Source: a virus. Taken from it: DNA of 28,454 bases. The position numbers and the translations under genes are program-made. The stretch's first letter is position 1, and every line of letters begins with the position of its first letter. A model generated the notes under the pieces. The model made no database searches. It had not been told where the DNA came from and saw only the letters and a list, made by a program, of their open reading frames with translations. Shown here one piece after another: positions 1 through 6,645 of this stretch. The stretch covers positions 1 to 28,454 of the IMG/VR virus record IMGVR_UViG_3300027985_001046. One strand, written 5' to 3'.

Positions 1-143
1 TCGTGTTGGCAACGGGGTCGCCCTTCACGTCCTCCATTCAGGTGACGACCGGAGGCACATGGGTGTCTGGCCAAGGGCAGGCGCTCGTCATGGAGGCGGA
101 CAACTCCCTGTCGTCCTATCTCGCCTTCGACGCTGAGGTCTGA
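1..143 (+). CDS. C-terminal end of a phage structural protein (partial)
   Basis: The reading frame is open from base 3 to a TGA at 141-143 and gives 46 C-terminal residues beginning VLATGSPFTSS and ending YLAFDAEV. It is cut by the left edge of the window. The next gene starts 2 bp downstream on the same strand, so it belongs to the same tail or virion operon. The fragment is too short to assign a family. A minor tail protein is inferred only from its neighbour. Confidence 0.6.
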   Translation, partial: VLATGSPFTSSIQVTTGGTWVSGQGQALVMEADNSLSSYLAFDAEV

Positions 144-145
144 CG

Positions 146-2059
146 GTGGCCTACGACCCGCTGCACAAGGGGTTCGGGGGTGTCGTCTACCGGACCCTGA
201 TCGGGCTGCACACGACCAGCTCGGCCCTGGAAGATGACGCCGGCGGGCCGTGGTGGGACTTCTACGTGGGCCCGTTGCCGTTCCTGGTGGATCCGGGGGT
301 GGAGCGGCCGTACCTGCGGGAGTCGACCCCGCCCCGCCGGGAGCGGGTCGACCAGGAGCGGGACCCTGGGGAGGCGTCGCTGGATTCGGCGACGTGGCTG
401 CGGTCGGCGACGTCGTGGCATCTGGGTGCGGGGCAGCAGGTGGCGGAGCCGTTGGAGTCGTCGGCGGACATCGCCCGGTTCCGGTTCCACGCGTCGGGTG
501 GGGTGGACCCGTGGACGCGTGGCCAGCTGTCGCTGCTGCCGGCGATGGATCAGCGGGCGACGGGGGCGCGCCGCTGCCTGGGGGTGGCGGGGCAGGGTGT
601 GCTGGTCAGCCACAACACAGCTGGCGTGAAGCTGTACCCGTCGTCGGGGTCGGCGACGGCGTTGTCGACGAAGACGGTGACGCAGCTGGCGGCCAACTCG
701 ACGTACTGGTACGCCCTGTCGAGCTCGGGGTTGGAGTACGGGCTGCTGGCCACCGGCGGCGAGGGTGGGCAGGCGCTGTCGGGGGCGACGGCGATCCACT
801 GGGGCCTGGACCGGCTGTGGGTGGCCGCGGGCAAGGATCTGCATGAGGTGACGACGACGGCGCCGCCGCCGGCGTTCGGCGCGGCCACGGAGTCGTTCCG
901 CGACGGGTCGATCGTGTCGATCGCGTCCTCGGGTGCGGCGCTGTACCTGCTGGTGAACGAGGCCATGAGCCGGGTGTACGAGATAACGGTCAACGACGAC
1001 GCGACGCTGAACTCGCCGCGGCTGGTGGACACGCTGCCCCGGGGGGAGACGGGCAACTTCCTGTACGGGTACCTGGGGCGCTACCTGGTGGTGGGCACGG
1101 ACAAGGGGGTGCGGGTTGCGGACTGCGGCACGCCGAACCAGCTGGCCATGGGGCCGCTGGTGGTGGAGATGGCCGGGGGGTGTGTGGACGCCACCGGCAG
1201 CGAGTCGTTCCTGTGGGTGACGTCCGGGTCGGACGGGGTGCTGCCGGATCCTGACGGGTCGGCGTCGCCTGGGCTGTGGCGCCTGTCGCTGGGGTCGCAG
1301 GTGGAGTCGGTGGCCGCCTACGGGGACACGGCCGCGGCCAGGTACGCGTACGCGGCGGACGTGTGGGCGAACACGTCGGGGCAGGTGTGGTCGGTGACGG
1401 TGTTCGCCGGGTCGCTGTTCATGGTGGCCGGGTCGTCGTCGTCGGATTCGCCGCTGTGGCAGCAGTCGTCGTCGCTGGTGACGTCGGGGTGGGTGTCGTC
1501 TGGGCGGGTGTCGTATTCGACGGCGGAGCGCAAGGCTTGGCTGTCGGTGGGGCTGGACGTGGCCGGGGATGGCACGGTGCTGGTGGAGGCGGACACGGGC
1601 CTGGGGTTCTCGGGTGTCACGATGTCGGCGGTGGGTGTGCCGTACGCGGGCACTGTGGACGTGGATGAGGATGTCCACGGCCCGTCGTCGTGGATGGAGT
1701 GGCGGCTGCGGCTGACCGGTGACGGCACGGTGGCCGGGTCGCCGACGGTGGAGGCTGTGGTGCTGCGGTCGGTGCCGTCGCCGCGGCGGACGCGGCGGCT
1801 GATGCTGCCGCTGCTGTGCAAGGACTGGCAGTCGGACCGGCATGGCACGACGGTGGGCTATGACGGGTTCGCCTGGGACCGGGTGCGGGACTTGGAGCAG
1901 TTGGAGCTGGTGGGCAACCTGGTGACGGTGCGGGACAGGCGCACCGGTGAGCAGGTGCGCTGCCAGATCGAGCGGGTCACGTTCGAGGGGCGCACGGCCC
2001 CCGATCGGGGCTGCACGAACTTCGGGGGCCGGCTGCAGCTGGTGCTGCTGGTGGTCTAG
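146..2059 (+). CDS. Phage minor tail protein (beta-propeller-like)
   Basis: A 637-aa protein with a GTG start 2 bp after the preceding stop codon. It is rich in Gly, Ser, Val and Trp. The middle shows repeated short strand-turn units of the type YWYALSSSGLEYGL, DRLWVAAGKDLHEV and RYLVVGTDKGVRVADCG, which suggests a WD/beta-propeller or fibre-like all-beta fold. The C-terminal part (LTGDGTVAGSPTVEAVVLRSVP, then a Arg-rich stretch) resembles virion-associated minor tail proteins of actinophages. I infer a baseplate or tail-tip role in host recognition, and no enzymatic motif is visible. Its TAG stop lies inside a CTAG shared with the stop of the convergent gene. It ends the structural operon at this side; no lysis genes follow. 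Confidence 0.6.
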   Translation: MAYDPLHKGFGGVVYRTLIGLHTTSSALEDDAGGPWWDFYVGPLPFLVDPGVERPYLRESTPPRRERVDQERDPGEASLDSATWLRSATSWHLGAGQQVAEPLESSADIARFRFHASGGVDPWTRGQLSLLPAMDQRATGARRCLGVAGQGVLVSHNTAGVKLYPSSGSATALSTKTVTQLAANSTYWYALSSSGLEYGLLATGGEGGQALSGATAIHWGLDRLWVAAGKDLHEVTTTAPPPAFGAATESFRDGSIVSIASSGAALYLLVNEAMSRVYEITVNDDATLNSPRLVDTLPRGETGNFLYGYLGRYLVVGTDKGVRVADCGTPNQLAMGPLVVEMAGGCVDATGSESFLWVTSGSDGVLPDPDGSASPGLWRLSLGSQVESVAAYGDTAAARYAYAADVWANTSGQVWSVTVFAGSLFMVAGSSSSDSPLWQQSSSLVTSGWVSSGRVSYSTAERKAWLSVGLDVAGDGTVLVEADTGLGFSGVTMSAVGVPYAGTVDVDEDVHGPSSWMEWRLRLTGDGTVAGSPTVEAVVLRSVPSPRRTRRLMLPLLCKDWQSDRHGTTVGYDGFAWDRVRDLEQLELVGNLVTVRDRRTGEQVRCQIERVTFEGRTAPDRGCTNFGGRLQLVLLVV

Positions 2060-2352
2060 GCGCTGTTGCCGCGGCGGTGGCGCGACTCGGCGTCGTTGCT
2101 GGACTTGTCGCTGGACTTGTCACCGCGGGGCTGCGGGGGCAGCTCGGTGAGGCGGAACCGGACCTGGGTCCGGCCGGCCTGCTTGTCGCTGGGGCGGCTC
2201 ACGTCGCGGCAGTTGGATATGGGTGGCCTGTCCAGGCATGCGGCGCACACGTCGAACTCGAAGCTGCGCATGCCGGGCCGGGAACACACCATTGTCTCGA
2301 CGGCATCGGATGATCCGCACAGGTCGCAGGTGAGGGTGATGAGCTGACCCAC
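2056..2352 (-). CDS. Small zinc-ribbon protein downstream of integrase
   Basis: A 98-aa protein with a GTG start (VGQLITLTCDLCG) 2 bp after the integrase stop, so it is co-transcribed with integrase. It has two CxxC pairs, CDLC near residues 9-12 and CAAC near residues 36-39, which look like one zinc ribbon. The C-terminal third is polar, charged and probably disordered (KSSDKSSNDAESRHRRG). Placement directly after integrase makes a helper role in integration or excision, or DNA binding, conceivable, but no excisionase winged-helix is seen. The TAG stop shares the bases CTAG with the convergent tail gene. Confidence 0.6.
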   Translation of the reverse strand: MGQLITLTCDLCGSSDAVETMVCSRPGMRSFEFDVCAACLDRPPISNCRDVSRPSDKQAGRTQVRFRLTELPPQPRGDKSSDKSSNDAESRHRRGNSA

Positions 2353-2354
2353 GG

Positions 2355-3380
2355 CTAGGCCCTCTCTCGCAGGGGGGTGATGGTGGCTGGCGTAGGTGAG
2401 TCTGCCCTATCGAACATCGGCTTACCCGCCAGGGCGATGTCACGTTGCTCACGTTCGGTGTCCCACCCGATGTACGTCTGGGTGACGCGGATGTCCTTGT
2501 GCCCGAGCATGGACGCAACCCGCATGAGGGCGGCGTCGTGGCCCACGGTGCGCAGCTGGTCGGCCAGGGCCCGGGCCCCGGAGCGGCGCAGGGTGTGCTC
2601 GCCCTGCCAGTAGGTGTCCAGCCCGAGCCGCTCGAGGGCACGCTGCACGGCCATGTAGGGCCGGTGGATGGGCTTGTCGGGGCGCAGGGGTGCGGGGGCG
2701 TCGGACACGCCGATGCGCCCGCTGGCGGGGTCGTAGAACGTGGCGGTGGGGTTCTTGGCGGGGATGAGGTACCACGTCTGGTGCACGGGCCCCTGGTCGG
2801 CGCGGTACCAGTTGAGCCAGCGGACCATCTCGCCGGCCAGCTCGGTGCACACGGGCAGCCGGTCGCCGCTCTTGGTCTTGGGCCGGTAGATGTGCAGGGC
2901 GTGGTTGTCGAGGTCGAGGTCGGCGACGCGGAGCCGCTGAATCTCGCTGCCGCGGAGGAACGTGTAGAGCCCGATGGCGCACAGGGCCCGATCGCGGGGG
3001 TGCGCGGCGGCGTCGAGGAGGCGGCCGAAGTCCTCGACGGGGACGCGGAGCTTGTCCGTCTCGGGGACGCGGATGGTGCGCCACCCGGCGGTGGGGTCGA
3101 AGTCTCTGGGCGCCATGCCGCAGCGGCTGGCCCACACGAAGAAGCCGCGCAGGTAGGACAGGTACAGGTTGCGGGTGGATTCCCGCCACCCGTAGTGGGC
3201 GAACAGCTGGTCGACGTGCGCGGGGGTGACGCTGGCGACGGTGATGTCGCCCCACAGGGCGATGGCCCGGCGCATCACCTGGGCGTTGTTGTTCACGGTG
3301 TTGGCGGCGAGGCCACGTGCTCGCAGGTGGCGCTCGTACTGATTCAGTGCGACGGGCAAGGGCTGGGACTTGCGGGCCAT
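2355..3380 (-). CDS. int: Tyrosine-family site-specific integrase
   Basis: A 341-aa tyrosine recombinase that would integrate the phage at a host attB and, with a helper, excise it. The N-terminal half (about 1-105) holds the SAM-like core-binding domain (YERHLRARGLAANTV, STRNLYLSYLRGFF). The catalytic domain carries the full set: R143 in FLRGSEI, K170 in PKTKSGD, H262-x-x-R265 in EHTLRRSG, H294 in MLGHKD and nucleophile Y303 in QTYIGW. The start chosen is the ATG at 3380, because GGAGG lies 6 nt upstream; an in-frame ATG at 3440 has no such site and falls inside the promoter. It is transcribed from the promoter at 3424-3453 and is adjacent to the attP core at 3471-3493. Length and motifs are normal. 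Confidence 0.95.
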   Translation of the reverse strand: MARKSQPLPVALNQYERHLRARGLAANTVNNNAQVMRRAIALWGDITVASVTPAHVDQLFAHYGWRESTRNLYLSYLRGFFVWASRCGMAPRDFDPTAGWRTIRVPETDKLRVPVEDFGRLLDAAAHPRDRALCAIGLYTFLRGSEIQRLRVADLDLDNHALHIYRPKTKSGDRLPVCTELAGEMVRWLNWYRADQGPVHQTWYLIPAKNPTATFYDPASGRIGVSDAPAPLRPDKPIHRPYMAVQRALERLGLDTYWQGEHTLRRSGARALADQLRTVGHDAALMRVASMLGHKDIRVTQTYIGWDTEREQRDIALAGKPMFDRADSPTPATITPLRERA

Positions 3381-3414
3381 GGTCAACCTCCGGCGGTGGC
3401 ATTGGCGGGGAAGA

Positions 3415-3453
3415 TTGACATGCACCCTAACCGTGCTCATGGTGCAGTGTCAA
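3415..3453. repeat. Inverted repeat over the integrase promoter (operator-like)
   Basis: TTGACA-TGCACC at 3415-3426 on the plus strand faces TTGACA-C-TGCACC on the minus strand (3453-3441). The 39-bp segment is therefore a broad inverted repeat of two promoter/operator half-sites. This arrangement would suit a dimeric repressor. Protein binding is inferred. Confidence 0.55.
3424..3453 (-). promoter_or_regulatory. Integrase promoter
   Basis: Read on the minus strand, TTGACA (3453-3448) is separated by exactly 18 bp from TAGGGT (3429-3424), a close match to actinobacterial group 1 promoters. It is followed within about 45 bp by the integrase start. The spacer begins CTGCACCATG, the motif shared with the other promoter-like sites in the window, so repression by a common regulator is likely. 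Confidence 0.75.
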
Positions 3454-3470
3454 CCCGGGGAGGTGGTCTA

Positions 3471-3493
3471 GGGTTCAAATCCCCCTCCGGACA
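3471..3493 (+). other. attP: Putative attP core (tRNA 3'-end-like)
   Basis: GGGTTCAAATCCCC followed by CTCCGGACA has the form of a tRNA T-loop (TTCAAAT) plus the 3' strand of an acceptor stem and a discriminator A. The rest of a tRNA is absent: bases 5' of GGG do not complete the T stem and no anticodon arm precedes it. A lone tRNA 3' end beside integrase is the usual form of attP for tRNA-targeting integrases. The tRNA isotype cannot be fixed; a class II Leu-type acceptor is possible. Flanking inverted repeats TTGCACGCCCC (3506-3516) and GTGCAA (3540-3545) could be integrase arm sites. Confidence 0.65.
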
Positions 3494-3558
3494 CGACCTG
3501 CAGTATTGCACGCCCCGTCCGGCATCGTTTCGGGGGAATGTGCAAGCGGGGCGCGCCG

Positions 3559-3593
3559 TTGACAGGCCACAGTGGCAAGCACCATGGCAAGAT
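3559..3593 (+). promoter_or_regulatory. Promoter/operator-like region upstream of the HTH gene
   Basis: TTGACA at 3559-3564 lies upstream of the HTH gene. It is followed by a direct repeat TGGCAAG-CACCA-TGGCAAG, of which CACCATGGCAAG resembles the motif at the other promoters. No good -10 hexamer at 17-18 bp is visible, so the exact promoter is uncertain. The direct repeat is an operator candidate. Confidence 0.4.
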
Positions 3594-3621
3594 GTCAGGG
3601 GGCCGGGAGAGAGGAAACGAT

Positions 3622-4086
3622 GTGGCCGCGTACAACCAGAAGGTGCCGGACAAGGGCACGCTGCGCCGCTGGCACGACGAGGGCCTGACCCACCAGCAGA
3701 TGGCCGAACGCATCCTCGAGGAGACAGGCGAGCGGGTGTCCCGATCGGCGGTGAGCATGGCGCTGCAGCGCCACGGCATCACCGACCGGGAGAAGCCGCG
3801 GTACCGCGACGAGGTGCCCTGGCGGGTGCGCGTCCAGCACCTGCGGGCCTACCCGGTGCGGATGCTGCGCCTGCTCGGCCGCCGCCGAGCCGGCGAGGAG
3901 CTGGACGCCGACGCTGCCCAGCGGCTCGCCGGGTGGCTGGCCACCCTCGCCGAGAACAACGCCGTCGTCGCCTACGACCCCGACACCGACGAAGGGTTCC
4001 TGTACGTGGCCCGGGAGCCGGGCGACCCCGAGGACATCCCGATCCGGCGGGAGCGGGTGTGGGTCAACCCACCGAAGGCGAGCTGA
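3622..4086 (+). CDS. Helix-turn-helix DNA-binding protein (putative phage regulator)
   Basis: A 154-aa protein. The GTG start at 3622 is chosen because AGAGGA lies 7 nt upstream; upstream in-frame codons translate attP-flanking DNA. Residues about 13-52 (TLRRWHDEGLTHQQMAERI then RVSRSAVSMALQRHGI) fit a helix-turn-helix of the kind that reads DNA by an AVSMAL-type recognition helix. The C-terminal half (VAYDPDTDEGFLYVAREPGD) is a conserved acidic region of unknown role. Many actinophages carry a similar protein beside integrase. The position next to attP and the divergent operator-like sites makes it a candidate lysogeny or early regulator, but this is inferred from context only. Confidence 0.7.
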   Translation: MAAYNQKVPDKGTLRRWHDEGLTHQQMAERILEETGERVSRSAVSMALQRHGITDREKPRYRDEVPWRVRVQHLRAYPVRMLRLLGRRRAGEELDADAAQRLAGWLATLAENNAVVAYDPDTDEGFLYVAREPGDPEDIPIRRERVWVNPPKAS

Positions 4087-4109
4087 CCGGCACGTCCATC
4101 GCGCACTGC

Positions 4110-4470
4110 TCGTGAGCCACCCCACCCCACCAGTGGGACACCGGATCGCCTGGGGCGACCGGTGTCGGGCACAGCCGGCAATCGCCGGGTCGGGTGGCTC
4201 TACGGATCCTCACGTTGGACTTCTCTCTCCACGGCCGGCTGCCGCCGGCCCACTGGGTTCCTCCCGGCCCATCCCGGGGCCGGGAGGAAGGACGGGAGAC
4301 TGCGCCCCCCTACCCCCCGCTGAGGCGGGGCAGGTCGGGTGCAAGCTCCCGCCCACCCCCCGGCCCCGGGAACGCATCCCGTGCGCCTGGTCGGATGGGA
4401 CTGGTCGCGCCGGGCGCCCCCCAAGGCTCCCGGCGACAGTCGGCGGGTCGCCGGCTGCTGCGGGCAGGAC
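4110..4470 (-). ncRNA. Candidate large structured non-coding RNA (class unknown)
   Basis: No protein-like frame is convincing between the HTH gene and 4573. The stretch holds a chain of strong inverted repeats. GAGCCACCC (4114-4122) pairs with GGGTGGCTC (4192-4200) and encloses two hairpins: 4137-4166 (13 bp, one bulged A, 3-nt loop) and 4175-4188. Further hairpins are 4233-4250 (7 bp), 4258-4289 (13 bp perfect, 6-nt loop), 4315-4330 (6 bp) and 4430-4454 (7 bp). A minus-strand promoter-like site ends at 4469, so a leftward RNA starting near 4462 is favoured; a rightward 3' UTR of the HTH gene is the alternative. No known RNA family is recognised. Confidence 0.45.
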
Positions 4471-4498
4471 GCTATGCCCCGGCATGGTGCATGGTCAA
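4469..4498 (-). promoter_or_regulatory. Leftward promoter facing the structured region
   Basis: On the minus strand TTGACC (4498-4493) is followed after exactly 18 bp by TAGCGT (4474-4469). The spacer starts ATGCACCATGCC, the shared promoter motif. Transcription would start near 4462 and read the hairpin-rich region, then run antisense to the HTH gene toward attP and integrase. Confidence 0.55.
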
Positions 4499-4541
4499 TC
4501 ACCACAGGCTGTGACATACCCCACACCCGATGTGGCCGGGT

Positions 4542-4565
4542 TTGACATGATCCATGCCATAGGGT
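4542..4565 (+). promoter_or_regulatory. Early rightward promoter/operator
   Basis: TTGACATGATCCATGCCA at 4542-4559 matches the shared motif (closest to the copy at 18505). It runs directly into TAGGGT at 4560-4565, a good actinobacterial -10. The TTGACA-TAGGGT spacing is only 12 bp, so TTGACA may act as operator rather than -35. The GTG of the next gene lies 7 bp after TAGGGT, which suggests a leaderless transcript for the early operon. Confidence 0.5.
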
Positions 4566-4572
4566 CGGTGCC

Positions 4573-4863
4573 GTGCCAACCACCGCCACCACGATGACCA
4601 CCGCACAGCATCGGGGGATCGTCGCCGTCCAGCTGGCCGGCGGACCCACCCTGATCGTTGCCCGAGACGGGCACATGGAAGGCTCCGCGCTCGCCGACCT
4701 GATCGCCGGGCTGGGTCTGCCCACCGACCTGTCGGCCCTCGACTGGGACTACGCCGAGGAGGGCGGCCTGGTGTTCTGGTGCGTCCAGCCCGCCGAGGCT
4801 GCGGCCCTCAGCCGCCTGCCCGAGCAGGACGACCCGTGGTTCGATCCGCTGGACCGCACATGA
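4573..4863 (+). CDS. Hypothetical early protein
   Basis: A 96-aa protein of unknown function and the first gene of the rightward early operon. The GTG at 4573 is 7 bp from a TAGGGT -10, consistent with leaderless translation; an internal ATG at 4594 is the alternative. The body (HRGIVAVQLAGGPTLIVARDG, then DWDYAEEGGLVFW) looks like a small alpha/beta domain with no metal or catalytic motif. It overlaps the next gene by ATGA, so the two are translationally coupled. Confidence 0.6.
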   Translation: MPTTATTMTTAQHRGIVAVQLAGGPTLIVARDGHMEGSALADLIAGLGLPTDLSALDWDYAEEGGLVFWCVQPAEAAALSRLPEQDDPWFDPLDRT

Positions 4864-5075
4864 GCGACGACGATCGGGTGAGCCTGGGCGGGCTGCAGCG
4901 CGCCGCCCGCAGTCACTGGCACACGACCCTGGTCGAGGGCCGGGCCATCGCCGCGGCCTTCGTCCTCGGCCACCAGCCGGACCGGCGGCGGGCGCACCGG
5001 TACTTCCGGGCCCAAGCTGACCACCTGGAGTGCGTCCGCACCATCCGCGACCTGCTCGACGCGGGGCTGGCGTGA
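4860..5075 (+). CDS. Small helical hypothetical protein
   Basis: A 71-aa protein beginning MSDDDRVSLGGLQRAARSHW, with its ATG overlapping the preceding stop (ATGA). It is mostly amphipathic helix with many Arg, His and Ala residues (RRRAHRYFRAQADHLECVRTIRDLL). No family is recognised. A further in-frame start near 4779 lies inside the upstream gene and is disfavoured. Confidence 0.6.
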   Translation: MSDDDRVSLGGLQRAARSHWHTTLVEGRAIAAAFVLGHQPDRRRAHRYFRAQADHLECVRTIRDLLDAGLA

Positions 5076-5179
5076 CCGCCCGCCCGGACCGCGGCCCGCT
5101 GCAGCGGTGCGCCCGCTGCGGCGCGACCTGGCGGAAGGATCACACGCCCCACCGGTGCGCCCAGGAGGTGAACGCGTGA
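5072..5179 (+). CDS. 35-aa zinc-finger-like peptide
   Basis: A GTG start overlaps the preceding stop as GTGA and gives 35 residues. The core is CARCGATWRKDHTPHRC, that is CxxC followed by His and a final Cys, which can bind one zinc ion. Its place in an unbroken chain of four-base overlaps supports it as a real gene. Function is unknown; a nucleic-acid or protein adaptor is conceivable. Confidence 0.55.
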   Translation: MTARPDRGPLQRCARCGATWRKDHTPHRCAQEVNA

Positions 5180-5277
5180 GCGCCGTTGCGCTGGGCCAGC
5201 GGGCACGGTTCCGCTCTGGCGACGTGATCGTGAAGGACATCAAAGAGGTGGCGCGCAACGTGGAGGTGCTGCCGTGA
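5176..5277 (+). CDS. 33-aa hypothetical peptide
   Basis: A GTG start overlaps the preceding stop (GTGA) and the TGA overlaps the next gene's GTG in the same way. The peptide (VSAVALGQRARFRSGDVIVKD...) looks like a single small beta barrel or strand pair. Support comes from the perfect coupling with both neighbours and from high GC3. It may also be only a coupling leader peptide for the nuclease gene. Confidence 0.45.
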   Translation: MSAVALGQRARFRSGDVIVKDIKEVARNVEVLP

Positions 5278-6170
5278 GCGACGACCCGGACACCCACGGC
5301 GGCGCCCACGACGAAGGCGTCCAGCGCGACGGCCGCGGCCGCCCCCTCATCGTCCCCGAGGGCGGGGGCAAGCCGATCGCCTACCAGCGGTGCTCCACGT
5401 TCGCCAAGACCCTGTCCGACTCGTCGGGGCTGATGGCGTGGAAGGTGCGGCAGGTGGTGAAGGGCCTGGCGATGGACCCCACCCTGCTCAACCACCTGCG
5501 CACGCAGCGGCTGGCCCCGGGCGACTGGGGCAACGCCGCGCTCGACCTGGTGGCCGATCGCGCGTTCGACGTGGCCGGGGCTGGGGAGTCCGCCGTCACC
5601 GGCACCACCATCCACGGCCTGACCGAATGGCTGGACGCCGGCGACGACATCGACTGGTCCGTACCCGACTTCCTGCCGTTCCGCGAGTTCGTGCTCGAGT
5701 ACCGGCGCCTGACCGCCGGGATCCGCATGATCGACATGGAGCAGTTCGTCGTCCACGACCAGCTGCAGGTGGCCGGCACCTATGACCGGCTGTGCGGGCT
5801 GCCCGCCCCGTACGACTGTGTGGCCATCGGCGACATCAAGACGGGCAAGCATGCGAAGCGCTCGCCGCATGAGCCGGCGATCCAGATGGGCACGTACGCC
5901 GAGTCGCGCCGGTACGACCCGGCCACGTGGCAGCGCTCCCCCATCCACCCGGACCTCAACCCGGACGTGGGCGTGCTGATCCACGTGCCGTCCAACGGGG
6001 AGCCGTCCGGGGTGTACATCCTCGACCTGGGCAAGGCCCGCCGGGTCGGTGTGCAGCTGGCGCACCTGACGAAGGCGTGGCGCCGCGCGAAGATCCTCAC
6101 CCCGTTCGAGCCGTCCGGGGTTGACATGCACCATGACCACGACAACGAAGGAGGCACGACCGGTGAGTGA
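5274..6170 (+). CDS. Cas4/RecB-like PD-(D/E)XK exonuclease
   Basis: A 298-aa protein of the RecB-nuclease/Cas4-like fold, which degrades or processes DNA ends in phage replication and recombination. Visible motifs in order: H114 in TTIHGLTEWL, D171 in VAGTYDRL, the D187-x-K189 pair in IGDIKTGK, and Q204-x3-Y208 in AIQMGTYAES, all the hallmarks of this superfamily. A Cys cluster for an iron-sulphur site as in true Cas4 is not evident, so the RecB-like exonuclease label is safer. It starts at a GTG coupled to the previous stop and overlaps the next gene by 8 bp. Neighbouring finger protein, helicase and primase genes make this a replication/recombination module. Confidence 0.8.
   Translation: MSDDPDTHGGAHDEGVQRDGRGRPLIVPEGGGKPIAYQRCSTFAKTLSDSSGLMAWKVRQVVKGLAMDPTLLNHLRTQRLAPGDWGNAALDLVADRAFDVAGAGESAVTGTTIHGLTEWLDAGDDIDWSVPDFLPFREFVLEYRRLTAGIRMIDMEQFVVHDQLQVAGTYDRLCGLPAPYDCVAIGDIKTGKHAKRSPHEPAIQMGTYAESRRYDPATWQRSPIHPDLNPDVGVLIHVPSNGEPSGVYILDLGKARRVGVQLAHLTKAWRRAKILTPFEPSGVDMHHDHDNEGGTTGE
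6121..6135 (+). promoter_or_regulatory. Copy of the TTGACA-TGCACCATG motif
   Basis: TTGACATGCACCATG lies in the 3' end of the nuclease gene, 28 bp before the GTG of the next gene. It is an exact copy of the motif core found at promoters. It also encodes part of the protein, so it could be chance or an internal promoter. No clear -10 at 17-18 bp is seen. Confidence 0.3.
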
Positions 6171-6639
6171 GCAGTGGGGCATCCAGGTGTCGTTCAAGAC
6201 GCCGCGGGGTGCGTTGGTGAACCTGCGGGCCGACACCCCGGAGCAGCTCGACGCTGAGCTGTCCGTCCTGCAGGACCGGGTGGCGCGCATCGCCGCGCTG
6301 GAGTCGACCCTGTGGGCGGCGGCCACGGTGGGTGAGGCCATGCCGATGGCCCCGGCGCAGCCGCAGACCCCGGCACAGCCGGCCCCCCCGGCCGGTGGCG
6401 GGTGGACCCAGCAGGGGCAGACCGCGCAGCCCCCGGCCCCCCCTGCCGGTGGCGGGTGGGGCGGTGGCGCCCCCGCGCAGCCGCAGCAGGCGGGCCGGCT
6501 GTGCAAGCACAACAGTGCGGCGAAGTTCGTGGAGGCCGGCGTCTACAAGTCCGGGGCCAAGCAGGGGCAGCCGCGTAAGGCGTTCTGGGCGTGCGCGTTC
6601 GACAAGGCCGACCAGTGCGACTACTTCGAGTGGGCCTAA
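6163..6639 (+). CDS. GRF-type zinc-finger protein, possible ssDNA-binding protein
   Basis: A 158-aa protein. The GTG at 6163 is chosen because GAAGGAGG ends 8 nt upstream. Residues 1-60 form a small domain (QWGIQVSFKTPRGALVNLRAD) and a helix. Residues about 62-110 are a Pro/Gln/Gly-rich linker with two copies of PPAGGGW. The C-terminus carries C114-x-H116, then GQPRKAFWAC144 and C152DYFEWA, matching the GRF-type zinc finger that binds single-stranded DNA in nucleases and topoisomerases. It lies between the exonuclease and the helicase genes, so a role in handling ssDNA at replication forks is inferred. The flexible linker is also typical of SSB-like proteins. Confidence 0.65.
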   Translation: MSEQWGIQVSFKTPRGALVNLRADTPEQLDAELSVLQDRVARIAALESTLWAAATVGEAMPMAPAQPQTPAQPAPPAGGGWTQQGQTAQPPAPPAGGGWGGGAPAQPQQAGRLCKHNSAAKFVEAGVYKSGAKQGQPRKAFWACAFDKADQCDYFEWA

Positions 6640-6645
6640 CCTGCG

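Noticed and set aside
116-1843. A 575-codon minus-strand open frame opposite the tail gene.
   Set aside because: Arg, His and Pro rich shadow frame with no motifs.
3471-3493. A complete tRNA gene.
   Set aside because: Only the T-loop and acceptor 3' strand are present; no D-arm, anticodon arm or 5' acceptor strand precedes it.
2445-4115. A 556-codon plus-strand open frame across integrase and the HTH gene.
   Set aside because: It runs through attP and the promoters and is antisense to a complete tyrosine integrase.
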